A stretch of 64,000 nucleotides of DNA, taken from Favolaschia claudopus. Its lineage: Eukaryota; Basidiomycota; Agaricomycetes; Agaricales; Mycenaceae. Below, in pieces: positions 53,852 through 63,950 of the stretch. Within the stretch, counting starts at the first letter, position 1. Each line of letters begins with the position of its first letter. Location of the stretch: positions 1-64,000 of the forward strand of contig JAWWNJ010000124.1 in assembly GCA_037176885.1 (NCBI GenBank). The letters are read 5' to 3'. The notes under the pieces are model-generated. The model was not told the DNA's origin. It made no database searches and was given only the letters and a program-made list of their open reading frames with translations. A program made the translations under genes and the position numbers.

Positions 53852-54034
53852 TCTCTAACAGTTAGTACCTGGTACAGCTGTTTCGGAAAAAGAATACGGG
53901 TTTCGGCATTTGTTGCTCCTCAATTCTTTGTTGACACTTGCTTGACCTTGAGTCTGTTTGCGGAATCTGATTTCTCGCTCGCCCGGCCTCGGTATATCTT
54001 TCTTCTCTCTCTCACCTGAGTGGTCTTCCTGCGC

Positions 54035-54584
54035 ATGGACCAGCAATACACCGTGCCGCCGCCGCGCTATACCCCCGCTCAACAGCAACCTCAGTATATA
54101 TTCCCTTCACATGATCCTCTGCCCGCTAGCAGCAGTAGCCCTTCACTTCCGGCTATGCAGCCCGCAAGCCCTACATGGTCAGAATTAGAGCTAAAGACAT
54201 TCGGTGCGTGCAGCTTGCAGCTCATTATGTCTCATCAATGATATAGGGCACCGGATCGCTCCTTTACATCTTCGTCAACATCCTTCTTCGCCGTCACTCC
54301 TTGTACAGCATTTACCTCACGATTCCCTTCTCTCTGTCAATAACTCCCTGTGGTCTCCGGCGTCGGAGCTTCCTGTCACCGCCTCCGACTCGTTCATCCC
54401 GGACGATGATCCCGACTCACCTGTCGAAGTTCAGCCAACGACATTCCGGCAGCCCACCGCTGCATTTTCTGTAGCTGTGAAGCCTCCAGCTTCTCGTCGA
54501 CGTGCCCCTGCGCCTACACCCGGGCCCGCTTCCCAACCACCAGACGACACTATCCCGGACGCAATAGAGTTCGAGGTGATTTGA
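54035..54584 (+). CDS. Two-exon orphan gene, Pro/Ser-rich protein
   Basis: Exon 1 is 54035-54203 and exon 2 is 54247-54584, joined by a 43-nt intron (GTGCGT...ATATAG, phase 1). The product is 168 residues. It starts MDQQYTVPPPRYTPAQQQPQ, continues PTWSELELKTFGHRIAPLHL, then SLWSPASELPVTASDSFIPD, and ends DDTIPDAIEFEVI. It is rich in Pro, Ser and acidic residues with a short basic patch (ASRRRAPAP), probably mostly disordered. There is no signal peptide or known domain. The gene lies between a tRNA-like/foldback fusion and the 54.6-kb dispersed repeat. The frame is intact and the splice sites canonical. It could be a young or element-derived gene; function unknown. Confidence 0.55.
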
Positions 54585-54603
54585 ATGGTGGCTGGTAGAT
54601 TTA

Positions 54604-55530
54604 CAGTGCTTGTGCTACGTTGGGACATCTCATAACTATGCGGTAGAAATGTATGGTTGTTAACGGTGGGGACTTTGGGTAAAAAGCGAATGGGAGGGCG
54701 GAGGCAGTGGCGAGACGGGACATTTGTTCATAAATATAAGAAAGGACAGAATCAAGAGGACATTGACAATGACATGTACAAGTCGCCAATTCAGGAGAGG
54801 AGGAAAACTGAATAAGTACTTCAAGTTGCGCTGAAAAGTCTTCCTCCAAGCCTCAATGAAGCCTCGATACCCCCTCAGCCAGGCCACATATACAGACTTG
54901 ATCCAAAGACTCTGTTGAACGACTTGAGGAGGAAGGAGAGAGATTGAGCGAAAAACAAGGCGAAGGAGTGGAGGGAAAAGGCAGGAAGAGAATTTACGGC
55001 ACCGTGACCTACGTGGCAAGAGATTGTTTGGTTCCCGTCGGAGCTTGAGTGACTTGTAATATTCTACGTGCTCGACAATGTCAGCGTTTCCCCGTCAGTC
55101 TCGAATTGCTCCACCGTTTGTGCTGCACATTGATTTGCCGGTGGAATCCCTTCATGATACCAGGGCTTTTGCAGGTCTCGGAAATAATCATGCAAGTACA
55201 GTGGGCGGGAAGGTGGGCGACATATTATCATTCTACAACTATAAGAGGGGAGGGAAAATGGCTCGTTTCTAACCCGGCTAACCCGTTGAGTATATATTAG
55301 GCATATATAAAGTCTCGTATGAAGTGCTTCAAAGCACATCATGCTCAAAAAGTCCCCATCATAGCTCGCTTATGGAGGCAAATTGAGCCGTTAGACTCTC
55401 CAGACAGAATCTACAGCAAGCCCATTGGACTCCACTGAGGCGTACATTCATTTGGATCATCTCTGCGGTTGATTGAAAGCCGAGTGAAAAATCATTGGAT
55501 TCCTATAAGTGTCAATCCCTATCAAATTCC
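54604..55530 (+). repeat. Dispersed 0.9-kb repeat, copy 2
   Basis: Direct-orientation copy of 22500-23430 (see there). Right part: CCATCATAGCTCGCTTATGG, GAAAGCCGAGTGAAAAATCA, ending CAAATTCCGGGATAGC. The inverted left end of copy 1 is not present here. Confidence 0.75.
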
Positions 55531-55589
55531 GGGATAGCTAGGCTCGATACCAGCCGTTATAGTGGTAATGACGAGCAAGCAGGTTACTA

Positions 55590-55760
55590 TGACTAGTCTC
55601 GGAAACCCAGACGTCTCCGCACAATCCGTGCAGTAGAATACAGAGGCCGGAGGTATTTCCTTATATAGTGAATACAAGACATTTTTGACAGTTGACTGAT
55701 GGTTGGCTTGTGGGAAAATTAAAAGGCTTGGAGACGTCTGGGCCGATCGATGTGGTGTCA
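55590..55760 (+). repeat. Hairpin-bearing repeat, copy 3
   Basis: TAGTCTCGGAAACCCAGACG...GGAGACGTCTGGGCCGATCG. The 13-bp stem CCCAGACGTCTCC / GGAGACGTCTGGG is perfect although it differs at several positions from copies 1 and 2. Confidence 0.65.
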
Positions 55761-58700
55761 CCTACCATCACTCGACGCGCCAGGATGCTTTGCCCGCGAA
55801 AGTGGCTTGCACATACCCAACCACTAGTCTCTTATAAACAGACAATATAAACAAAAATGTCCTCGTGCCTGCGGTTGTTATATATTAGTCTGTCGCTTCC
55901 CACGGTGCATTGACAGGAGGGTCCGCTTATTATGTAATCTCGAATTTCTCGGATTCACTTACCCAATTTTCGACGCGTTTTTCCGCGTATTTCAGGCGCC
56001 ATCCTTACAAGACGTCTCAACGAAGCATTTTGACAACTTGACGCAAGTGGAGAGCTGTCGAAATGGGTGAGTTGCGGTTTGATGCGTTGGCCGGCGGCCA
56101 ACGGCGGCCAACCTCACGATGTATCGCATTTTGACTACCTACGGGAATTCTGAGGAGTATGACCTCCGGAGAGTGTAAAAAGATAGCTTAAAATACATCT
56201 TACCACCAAAACTATGGAAAAATGAGCAACGATGCGGTAAAAAGGGCGAGGAAGTGTCGTGGGAACAAATTGCCAAACAAGATGATTATATAATAAGGCG
56301 ACCCTCCTAGGGCCGGTGGCGCGGTAAGTTACAGACTAACCCAACCACAGCAAAGTGCATTGTAGCATCTATTACTAGCAACTCTAGCAACCAATATACA
56401 GTGAATATGTGGTCCAATAGCGCTTGATCGTCATACAATGGGGCCTAACTCTTGAACAAACAGGCCGATTGAACTTGGGTTGAACCCTCCTGAACCAAAG
56501 TTGAACACTCGGAAAAGCTCGGAAAAGTTCATTCGGCGCACAGTCCGAAGGTCACATGGCAATGCCAGTGCCGGCTGTTCCCGAAGTCCGAGGACTCCAG
56601 GACATGCTTACAAACCACCTGGACGGAGATTTGTAAGCATCTGCATTTTGGAGCCTTATACCGATGAATGGGGAAGCAAGCTTCCCCATAAATTTGATGC
56701 ATTATGTACCACTTACAACATTCCCGTAACCAAGCTACCAACAACCCGAATGCTGTCAGCCGCCTGTGGCCGCTCATCGGTGCCTACAGCGAGCTCACCA
56801 ATCGCGCGCATATCTTTGTTGTGCGCATTCGTGCTTTGCCAAACTGGTTTTGGATATAACCTTTACTGCTCCGAGGAATTCGCACCTCAAATAGCTTCCC
56901 CTTGGTGCCGGCGCGAATGAGGCGGGAAGGCAGGGCGGGGACGGTGAGCGGCCCCAGTGAGATGATGACCTGGCACAGATCCCGTCGGTTGCTGCTGCCG
57001 GTGACTGATTCGTGACTGATAGTCACCCATCATCTCATCAAATTTATCTCCGAGCTCGGTCTCGGGCTCGAGCACGCCGGAGTAACTCTCAATTTACGGC
57101 TGAGTGCTTCCAATAGCCGTGTAGGTAGGTAGGTAATATTACTCGGCCTCAGCGTTATGCGTGACATCATAGAATTTTGGAAACGGGCGGGCAAACACCG
57201 ATAAAATCCGTTTCAGTCATACAGATTGGTACAGTACTCGCCCGCCTACCTCCGCTGGATGCCTGTCGAAGCTTCCTACGCCCATGAAGTCCGTCGCGAC
57301 CGCCGCATCTTTATCCGCGCTCCCGGCGTTGATGGGTCGAATCAGGACCTCCACATCGCTACCCTCCTTCTGGAGGAAGATACTCTGAATACTTGTCTTG
57401 CCCCTCGCTCGTCTCGTCCATCGCGCCCGCTTCCTCGTTCTCCCACTCCTCCTAACACTGCATCGAATCAGGCCATCCGCATCGCTAGCCTCCTCCTCGA
57501 CCGTCGCACTCGCGGTGCGCGGGCCGTCGGGCACCGAGGGCACGCAATCGGCTCGGTCACGGTGTGTGTTGCTGCCCAAAAGAATTCTGCCCAAAAGAAT
57601 TGCAAAAAAATGTCCAAAAAAGGAAAGAGAAGGAAAGGGAAAGGGAAGAATTTCAAGAATTTTGGAGGTACTTGGGTCGTAGATTTCGCGGCTACGCCGC
57701 AAAGTTCTCCTCGTGGAATGTTGGCTTGGTGCCGGGATGCCGGGGTTGAAGCAGCGGCCAGCAGAATAACATTCTAAGCGCTGACTCGGATTTGCTCGAA
57801 TGCAGCGCAAATTCTCCGCAGAGGGTTGGTATTCGAGACATTCTATTGTCAGAGATACAGTTGAATATCCGTGGTACCTCTCGTGACTATAACCGAACAC
57901 AAAAAACAAGACCGCAATTCATACGATTCATAGTGAATTTTGGAAATATCTAGAACATCCATGGATCCAGCGCAGTTGAATTGAACCAAGCCTTGATAGT
58001 GCTCCTCTTCATTTGTAGTATATACCCAGGGAGGTATCTGTATACACTGCACGGTCAGCACGCAAACACAATCAAACCCTGACAATAATGATGATCTTTA
58101 CTTTGAACCCCAGATAGATGAAATAATTGTGTCGCAAACCATATATTGTTGAGCTTGCAACCTCATACGTTCGAGTAAATTGCTAGACCCTTCTACACAA
58201 GAATCTGAACCGATTATGAAGTGATGGAACGAGCTCCATTTACAGGTTCTGTTTTGGTTAGTTTCAGTGTACCTATTAGTTATCAATGTAGTTTTAAAGT
58301 ATCTCAAGTATTTCTTACAACTTCAGCTTGCTTTATTCTCCTTACAAGAGCTCTCTGTTTGCTTTCAACTAGGCAGAACGAAATTCTCTCGAAATTCTCC
58401 CGAATCTCAATATACCAGACAATTGGAGGCTAAGAAAAATCAGAACAGGCTCTCATACACTTCAAGTTACTGTAGCTTTAGAATAAGTTGCAGATCTTTC
58501 CTCGATGCTTCAAAATGCATGGGAATTGGGCCGTTTTGTGAGTTGAACCAGTCTTATGTAATGCTCAGCCACCACCATTAATTCCCTTTTCTGGTTGCAA
58601 ATTGACAGCTCCTGCCTTTTCTGGTTGCTTCCCAAAAGGGCAGCAACCTAAACGGGTTGCTGACTTTTAAGGAAATTTGATGCAACACACACCAGAACCG

Positions 58701-59494
58701 CGCCACGCAATCCAGCAAGAAAAAAACACGCGGGGTTTGTGGCGAAGCCCCGACAAACTTAAGCACCCCGCCTTCGGCAGGGCCGGCTCGCGACCGCCGC
58801 AGAATTTTGATTCACCTTCACATCGCCACGCCACATCACGCCCTTTTTTCCCTCCCCAACTCCTCCCTTCTCGCATGTCCTCCCCCTCGTCGTCCCGCGC
58901 CCCTGGTCCTCTCCAAGTCCTGTGCTTCAACCCGCGTCATGTCCTTCCCCTTCCAAGCTTCTCTGAATCTGCTTTCGTTTCCCTCGAATTGGCGTCATGT
59001 ACCCTCAAACTCGGCAAGACACTAGGTCCCCTCAATTCTCGCCTCAGAAAATAAATAATTGTTTGCCGACGTTCGCGTATCGCTGCGTTGACAGAAGCAG
59101 TCGGACTTTCTCCCACCCGCAACTCTGACTTAACCCACCACTCAATTCCTTCTTTGCGTTCGCGGTGAGCAACCCGCTGTGGGGCTTGGAATATTATAGA
59201 CCTGGAAAGGTGCGCCACATTGATGGCCAACGAGTTGAAGAGAATTGGTGGTGGAAGGAGAGACTCGCTGTTTTAGGGCTTACCTCCGGAAACCTGTCCG
59301 TAGAAATAGCCAACTTTGAGCCGCTGTTGTGAGCTCAAATGAGGGTCAGTTCCAGTCAGCTAAAGTGAGAACTAGCACTGTTTTTCAAGTACTTTCCTCC
59401 TATTATGACACCTTTTCGCTGAGGGTACATTGTGTTTTTCCGGATATGGCAAAAATCGGAAACTGTCCTGTTATTGATGCATTGTCAGGGCATA
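55761..59494. other. Mostly unassigned; includes a dispersed repeat at 56.5 kb
   Basis: Frames at 57217-57909 (minus) and 57226-57777 (plus) overlap on opposite strands; the plus one ends in a Lys-rich run (KKMSKKGKRRKGKGKNF). Neither has a known domain. At 57590-57601 the word CAAAAGAATT is tandemly repeated with GCC. No terminal repeats were recognised from 57 to 59.4 kb. Confidence 0.3.
56500..56705 (+). repeat. Dispersed repeat, copy 2 (family of 51770-51983)
   Basis: Shares CACAGTCCGAAGGTCACATG, GCATCTGCATTTTGGAGCC and ATACCGATGAATGGGGAAGC with 51770-51983; the palindrome is lengthened here by AAGC (GGGGAAGCAAGCTTCCCC). Confidence 0.68.
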
Positions 59495-59768
59495 CAGCTG
59501 TTTTACGGTTTTTGTCCGGTTTTTGATGGAGTGGGGCATTTCGTTTCTTGTTTACACCTGTATGCCTCCGAGTCGCCCTGAGTCGCCGTATGGCTTCACT
59601 CTGGCCTCAAATTGGCATTTTGCTCCACCAGTGAATGCAGTGGGGCTGCGGTGGAGCGGTTAAGCTGTCGCCGGCTGCTCGGCGTGGGCACGCACCAGCA
59701 ATCACAGGTAAACAACTTCTGAAGAGCCCCACTCCATCAGAAACCGGACAAAAACCGTAAAACAGCTG
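59495..59768. mobile_element. Mariner-type MITE
   Basis: 274 bp with about 43-bp inverted repeats (CAGCTGTTTTACGGTTTTTG, then TCCGGTTT(T/C)TGATGGAG), one mismatch, flanked by TA (59493-59494, 59769-59770). No transposase. A single end of the same family lies at 26956. Confidence 0.88.
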
Positions 59769-60229
59769 TAATATATAGCTGAGTGTTCTAAGCGGTGCAG
59801 AGGTATCATATATTTATGTCTATATCTTATTTCAGGTCATTCGGTGAAGTATATTCACCAAAAAGCCACGGCAATTTCTATTTGCCACCAGTACTGTACA
59901 TCAAAAATGTCCCGATTTGGAATGATGAAACTTTTCTCTACTGAATCTACTCCGGGCAAGATTTGGGGCTAATTCAAATTCTGACCAATACAGTAGTAGC
60001 TGCGAGTCAAAAGCGGAGCATCGGAACGGGACCAACATAGCATGTTGGACATGGGTACGATCCAGGGTCTCAGCCTATGGATAATCACTGGACTAGTAAA
60101 CGATGCAAAGACCGTGTCGGTGTGTAAGTTGATGCTTTAATTGACGCGGTTAGACCTGTTGACGCGTCTATAGCTGCTCTCCAATCATCAAATGCCCGAT
60201 CCCGAGTCATCTTCTTTACGCTGTTGCAG

Positions 60230-60463
60230 GCACGGCAATTGGAGTCGGAAGACACGAGCCAGCTCATTATGGGAGTCATGATTGAGTCCAATCTGGTCGA
60301 GGGACGACAAGACATCCCCAGTACAGGACTTGCTAGTATGCGCTGGGGCCAGTCCGTCACTGATGCATGCATATCCTGGGAAACCACTGTGCTCGTGCTG
60401 GAAAGACTGCGTGAAGGAGTGAGAGGACGCCGAGAAATGGCCAAAAGAGCGTCGCTGGCCTAA
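60230..60463 (+). pseudogene. DAHP synthase (3-deoxy-7-phosphoheptulonate synthase) last exon, isolated fragment
   Basis: An acceptor-like CTGTTGCAG is followed by 77 codons to TAA. The product reads MGVMIESNLVEGRQDIPSTG, then SVTDACISWETTVLVLERL and a basic tail RGRREMAKR. G-V-M-I-E-S-x-L-x-E-G-x-Q-x-I-P and S-V/I-T-D-A-C-I-x-W-E-T/D-T are signatures of the C-terminal part of type I DAHP synthases (Aro3/Aro4), which start the shikimate pathway by joining phosphoenolpyruvate and erythrose 4-phosphate. The upstream part of the enzyme (substrate-binding Lys/Arg residues, D-C-S-H-G) is absent on either side. So this is one exon, displaced or duplicated, and not a working gene. Confidence 0.82.
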
Positions 60464-60706
60464 GCGAGTGGGGGCACATGCGTGTAAACTCGGGACAAAA
60501 TGCTAATCGTGTACACAAATTAGAATACAAGTTGTAACTTGTTACTGTACAAGTTATCACACATCCGGCGCGGGCTCTTTGCAGCGGACTCGTTTTCGCC
60601 GAGCCGGACATTCGACGTAATCAGCATTTGTGCTCGATGACGGGTCCGCCCGCTTTATTCAAGTGGCCATGTATTTTGGCGCTCTTCTTCTGCCCTAGCC
60701 TCTAGA

Positions 60707-61980
60707 ATGTCCCCACCATCGCCGCCCGACACGCCTATAAAGGCAGACACCATTAGTTCCGACAATTCCAGCGATGAAGACTTCGTTCTACCTCCCTTGA
60801 ATTTTAATTACATTTATGCAAGAGCTTTTGAATTTGAGAAGGTTCTCGCTCATAATGGGTTTATCGGTGCGTGTGTTGTGCCATTATGTAGTACCAATTA
60901 TTGTCTAAGCTGAAGTTCTAGAGGGACGCGAATCTCATGAGGATGGGGTTAACGTGTTCGCTGATCTCCTTGGCAATGACCTCAGTACCGAAGAGTTCAA
61001 TGCAGCTGCTCACACCGCGAAACTTCAAGCAACTGGCTTGGTCCCCTCATGGACACCCTCTCGTTCCGGCACTCTGGTCGAGGAGCCGGAATCCTACGAG
61101 CGTGATAGCAGTTTGGACATCTCAGAGTCCGACGATTCGTCTGAAATCACATGCGAGATACCCGACCCTTCAGTCTTGAACCGCCAGGGCACTTTGGACT
61201 CAGACCCATGGAAGCTTTCACCAGAGGAAGTTGTTCGTCTATTAATTTCCGAGTTCGGTGCCGTAGCGCCTGAAGGAGAGGAAGAGAAGCTCATTCTCGA
61301 AATGGATGGAGCGCTTGTGAAGGACGTTTCTATCATCGGCGAGTCAAGAAAGTTCTGCTAAAAAAGGGAATGTTCCTCATCCAGGTGTAATACATCTGAC
61401 CACCCATCGACTGACATTTCACGCATCCCTCTTGTCCGCCCGTCCAGACAATAAAAGAGGAATAATCAAAAGTGGCCCAGTAACAATTGATCGTAAGGGA
61501 TGGCGGTCCAAGAGAAGGCTGTGGATGGAGCTGTCGCACGATATGGTATGGTATTGTCCCATGGTTCAACCTCTAGCAATGTGTGAATTTTTGTTCTTCA
61601 AGATATGCAGTTATCCCTCGTCCAAGGGGAGCGATAGGATCCGCCCCCGTGCTATGTGAGCTTAACGGGAAGTAGTATCCTCCTCGATCTAACACATATC
61701 ATAGTATCGGCTATTGACAAAGTCATACCCATGGATCCTAAGCATCCGCGGGTGGTCCGTCTCATCTTCAAGAAAACGGGAGATGATAAATACTCTGGAC
61801 TCGCTGAATTTGCTACTGAAGAAGATGCTCTAGATTGGAGGAAAGAGCTCACCGTTCAATCAATTTTCAACATTCAATGTTTTGCTATCTTCTGATTTTC
61901 TCTCATGTACTATGGCTGCTATATTTATGTATCGCCATCGCCGACGCGAAGCACTGGATAGCGATGAAACTGACGAGAAT
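60707..61980 (+). pseudogene. Sterol glucosyltransferase-like gene, N-terminal and GRAM/PH part only
   Basis: Exons: 60707-60866, 60922-61338, 61385-61545 and 61603-61855. It begins MSPPSPPDTP; then DEDFVLPPLNF, FADLLGNDLSTEEFNAAAHT, SPEEVVRLLISEFGAVAPEG, and across a GC-AG intron IIGVIHLTTHRLTFHASLLS (GRAM-like), RKGWRSKRRLWMELSHDM, SYPSSKGSDRIRP. A one-base frame change near 61647 follows, then HPRVVRLIFKKTG and AEFATEEDALDWRKEL, and after a damaged splice site AIFMYRHRRREALDSDE. This order matches the region before the glycosyltransferase domain of basidiomycete UDP-glucose:sterol glucosyltransferases (Atg26-like), as far as I recall. The catalytic domain is missing: at about 61980 the sequence changes into an SAP-domain frame. 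Truncated and decayed. Confidence 0.6.
61339..61384 (+). other. GC-AG intron in the sterol glucosyltransferase-like gene
   Basis: Donor G|GCGAGT, acceptor ATCCAG, 46 nt. It joins DVSIIG to VIHLTTHR in phase 1. Reading through instead gives a stop after ESRKFC. Confidence 0.45.
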
Positions 61981-62632
61981 GCTAATTATTACGACGACGG
62001 AAGGGCGGGCTGCAGCTGCTGCGCAGAAGGAGGCTCGAGACGACAGGGATGCAAAGGCGCAGGAGCGGCAGACGAAGAAGGACGATGCCGCCGCCGCTTC
62101 TCGTGCTCGACGCACCCAGCTAACTCCCGCAGGAATGATTTTCGCTGGCACTTTCAAGCAGCAGAAGCTTGGAGAGCTTCAAGACCTTGCTTGGGCGCTG
62201 GATCTTGACCAGACCGGCAACAAAAGCAACATCTTGGAGCGCATGACTGCTCATTTCGACCTCCCAGCCAATGCAGCTCTGAAAAACGACGCCCGCTATA
62301 CCGCCCTCTTCGGGAAGCGCAAACGGACAAACGAGGACTCGGGCGCCGAGCCCGTGGCAGGCCCGTCTACAGTGATTCCCCCGCGCACTCCTCAACGTCG
62401 TCGCTTGGATGAAGTCGGCAACTTCATCTCGTCCCCGTCGCGACGCTCCCCCCACACCCCACCACCTGTTTCCCAAGCCGCGACGTTTTACGCACCTCCC
62501 CAATACTCCTTCGCACCCCCACCCCATTTCTTCCCTCCACCAGCTCAATATCCCCCAATCCCGCCATTTCATGCCCCCGTGGCCCCGTCGACGTTCTTTT
62601 ACCAGCTTGACTCTTCACAATCCCGATGATAA
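61961..62632 (+). CDS. SAP-domain protein, start uncertain
   Basis: An open frame ending at TGA 62627-62629 encodes an Ala/Lys/Asp-rich helix (AQKEARDDRDAKAQERQTKK), then LTPAGMIFAGTFKQQKLGEL and QDLAWALDLDQTGNKSNILE, RMTAHFDLPANAALKNDARY. The L-x-x-L/A-x-x-L-x-L...G-x-K-x-x-I-L-E-R pattern is a SAP motif, a small DNA-binding helix-turn-helix fold. A Pro-rich tail follows (PPPHFFPPPAQYPPIPPFHA). The frame is open upstream to 61835, but that part overlaps the glucosyltransferase remnant in another phase, so the true 5' end is probably lost or starts at a Met near 61961. The host context (directly fused to a gene fragment) suggests an element-borne protein, but I cannot name the element. Confidence 0.6.
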
Positions 62633-63080
62633 TTCTTGAAGCCCCCGTGTGGGATTTGATGCTTTGCATGGTCTCCATAGCTCTAAACAGTGTATTTTTG
62701 CGACTAGAATATATGATGATGCTGAGATAGACGCGAGGAAGGCAGAGACAGAGAAAGGGCAAGCTCTGAGTGCCAGCGCAGTGCGGATGCCGTCGATGCC
62801 GTCGCTCGGACGACGCGGCAATTGCGTGACAGTGTGTGACGTCGATTCCACTTCCGGGGCAAACGTGGTTTTCCGACATGCCAAACCGGCATCGCTCTTG
62901 CTCCAGCTCCCGACTCTCAAATATAATAAATTCTCTACAGTTGATAGATTATATACTAAGCTATTGCTATTCAGTTTTTTTTCAGTAAGAACCAGCGGTG
63001 CGCGAGCGGGACAGCTCGCGATCAAAATCGAGGACACATCACGGGTTAGGATAGTACGTCATCAAGGTGGGTTTGCCACA

Positions 63081-63134
63081 CCTAGCGTGGGAATCCTTAG
63101 CCTTTCTTCTCTTTGGATTCTCCCTCGCTAGGTG
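63081..63134. repeat. Short perfect-stem inverted repeat
   Basis: CACCTAGCG at the left pairs with CGCTAGGTG at the right, and GGAATCC with GGATTC inside. The loop is pyrimidine-rich (TAGCCTTTCTTCTCTTT). It could be a hairpin or the relic of a tiny foldback element. Confidence 0.6.
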
Positions 63135-63610
63135 CGCTGTAATGTATTCCTAGGCAGATAATCACCTTTCGCGACTTTTCTGACCCTGTGTCCTGACCTG
63201 GGTCAATGGCGTTGGAGTTTGAAATGCTCGTCCGCCCACCAGCACAAGGCTTTTGACACTCGGTGTCCTTCTCAAATATGGCTCTACGACGACAACAACA
63301 CTCTAATTCGATTTTCATGAATCTGTGAACAAAATCTTGTACATACTTTGAACTTTACGACGACAACAACACTCAGCCGCCTCAAAGACGTCCGCAGCGG
63401 CCAGCTGACCCATCACGCTCTCCACCCCGCAATTGGGCGATTGGGGACTGATCAGCTGCTCTCAGTGACAGCCTTTTACGGCGGGGAGTAGGCAGTTTGA
63501 TTTAATGGTGGCCAACTTGATGATTCTGTAACGCGGGATCAATCTAAGCAATCCAAATCAACAGAAAACACCCACGTAAGGCAGCCATCGCTTTTGGGAC
63601 AGGAACGGTG

Positions 63611-63775
63611 TCGCCTGGTACTGCGCTCCGAGTCCCAGATGGTGCGTGATGGAAGTATCGGAGGAGTGCACATGCGCGGGGTAGCTGTTCCCAATATGAG
63701 GAGTCAATGAGGAGTCGCCTGATACTGCGCAGCAGGATGGCGCGTGATGGAAGCATCGGAAGAGTATACATGTGC
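63611..63775. repeat. Tandem duplication, unit about 105 bp
   Basis: TCGCCTGGTACTGCGC...GATGGTGCGTGATGGAAGTA at 63611-63680 recurs as TCGCCTGATACTGCGC...GATGGCGCGTGATGGAAGCA at 63715-63775, about 85 percent identical by eye. Confidence 0.65.
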
Positions 63776-63906
63776 GACGTTAGGATTCGCTGACAATTGC
63801 GTTCTGAGGAAAATAATTAATTGTCAGTCAGAATGTCAGGCTGACAGTCAGGACTGACAGATAACAGATAACAATTACCTAATCAGGAAAGCCCTTGAAA
63901 CATGTT

Positions 63907-63950
63907 GGGTATGTGGACAATGGTCCACATAGGAGGGTAAGCTTGCTTCA
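63907..63950 (-). repeat. 44-bp repeat shared with 19949-19992 (inverted)
   Basis: The minus strand matches 19949-19992 at about 42 of 44 positions; the core GTGGACCATTGTCCAC is a near-palindrome. It may be a transposon end cut by the window edge. Confidence 0.55.

Noticed and set aside
57217..57909. Overlapping 230- and 183-codon frames on opposite strands
   Set aside because: No recognisable domain, and each could be the shadow of the other; composition is unremarkable apart from a Lys-rich run.
60100..62640. Helitron boundaries around the gene-fragment cluster
   Set aside because: No convincing 5' TC / 3' CTRR with a hairpin was found; the 63081-63134 hairpin is not followed by CTRR at a fitting distance.
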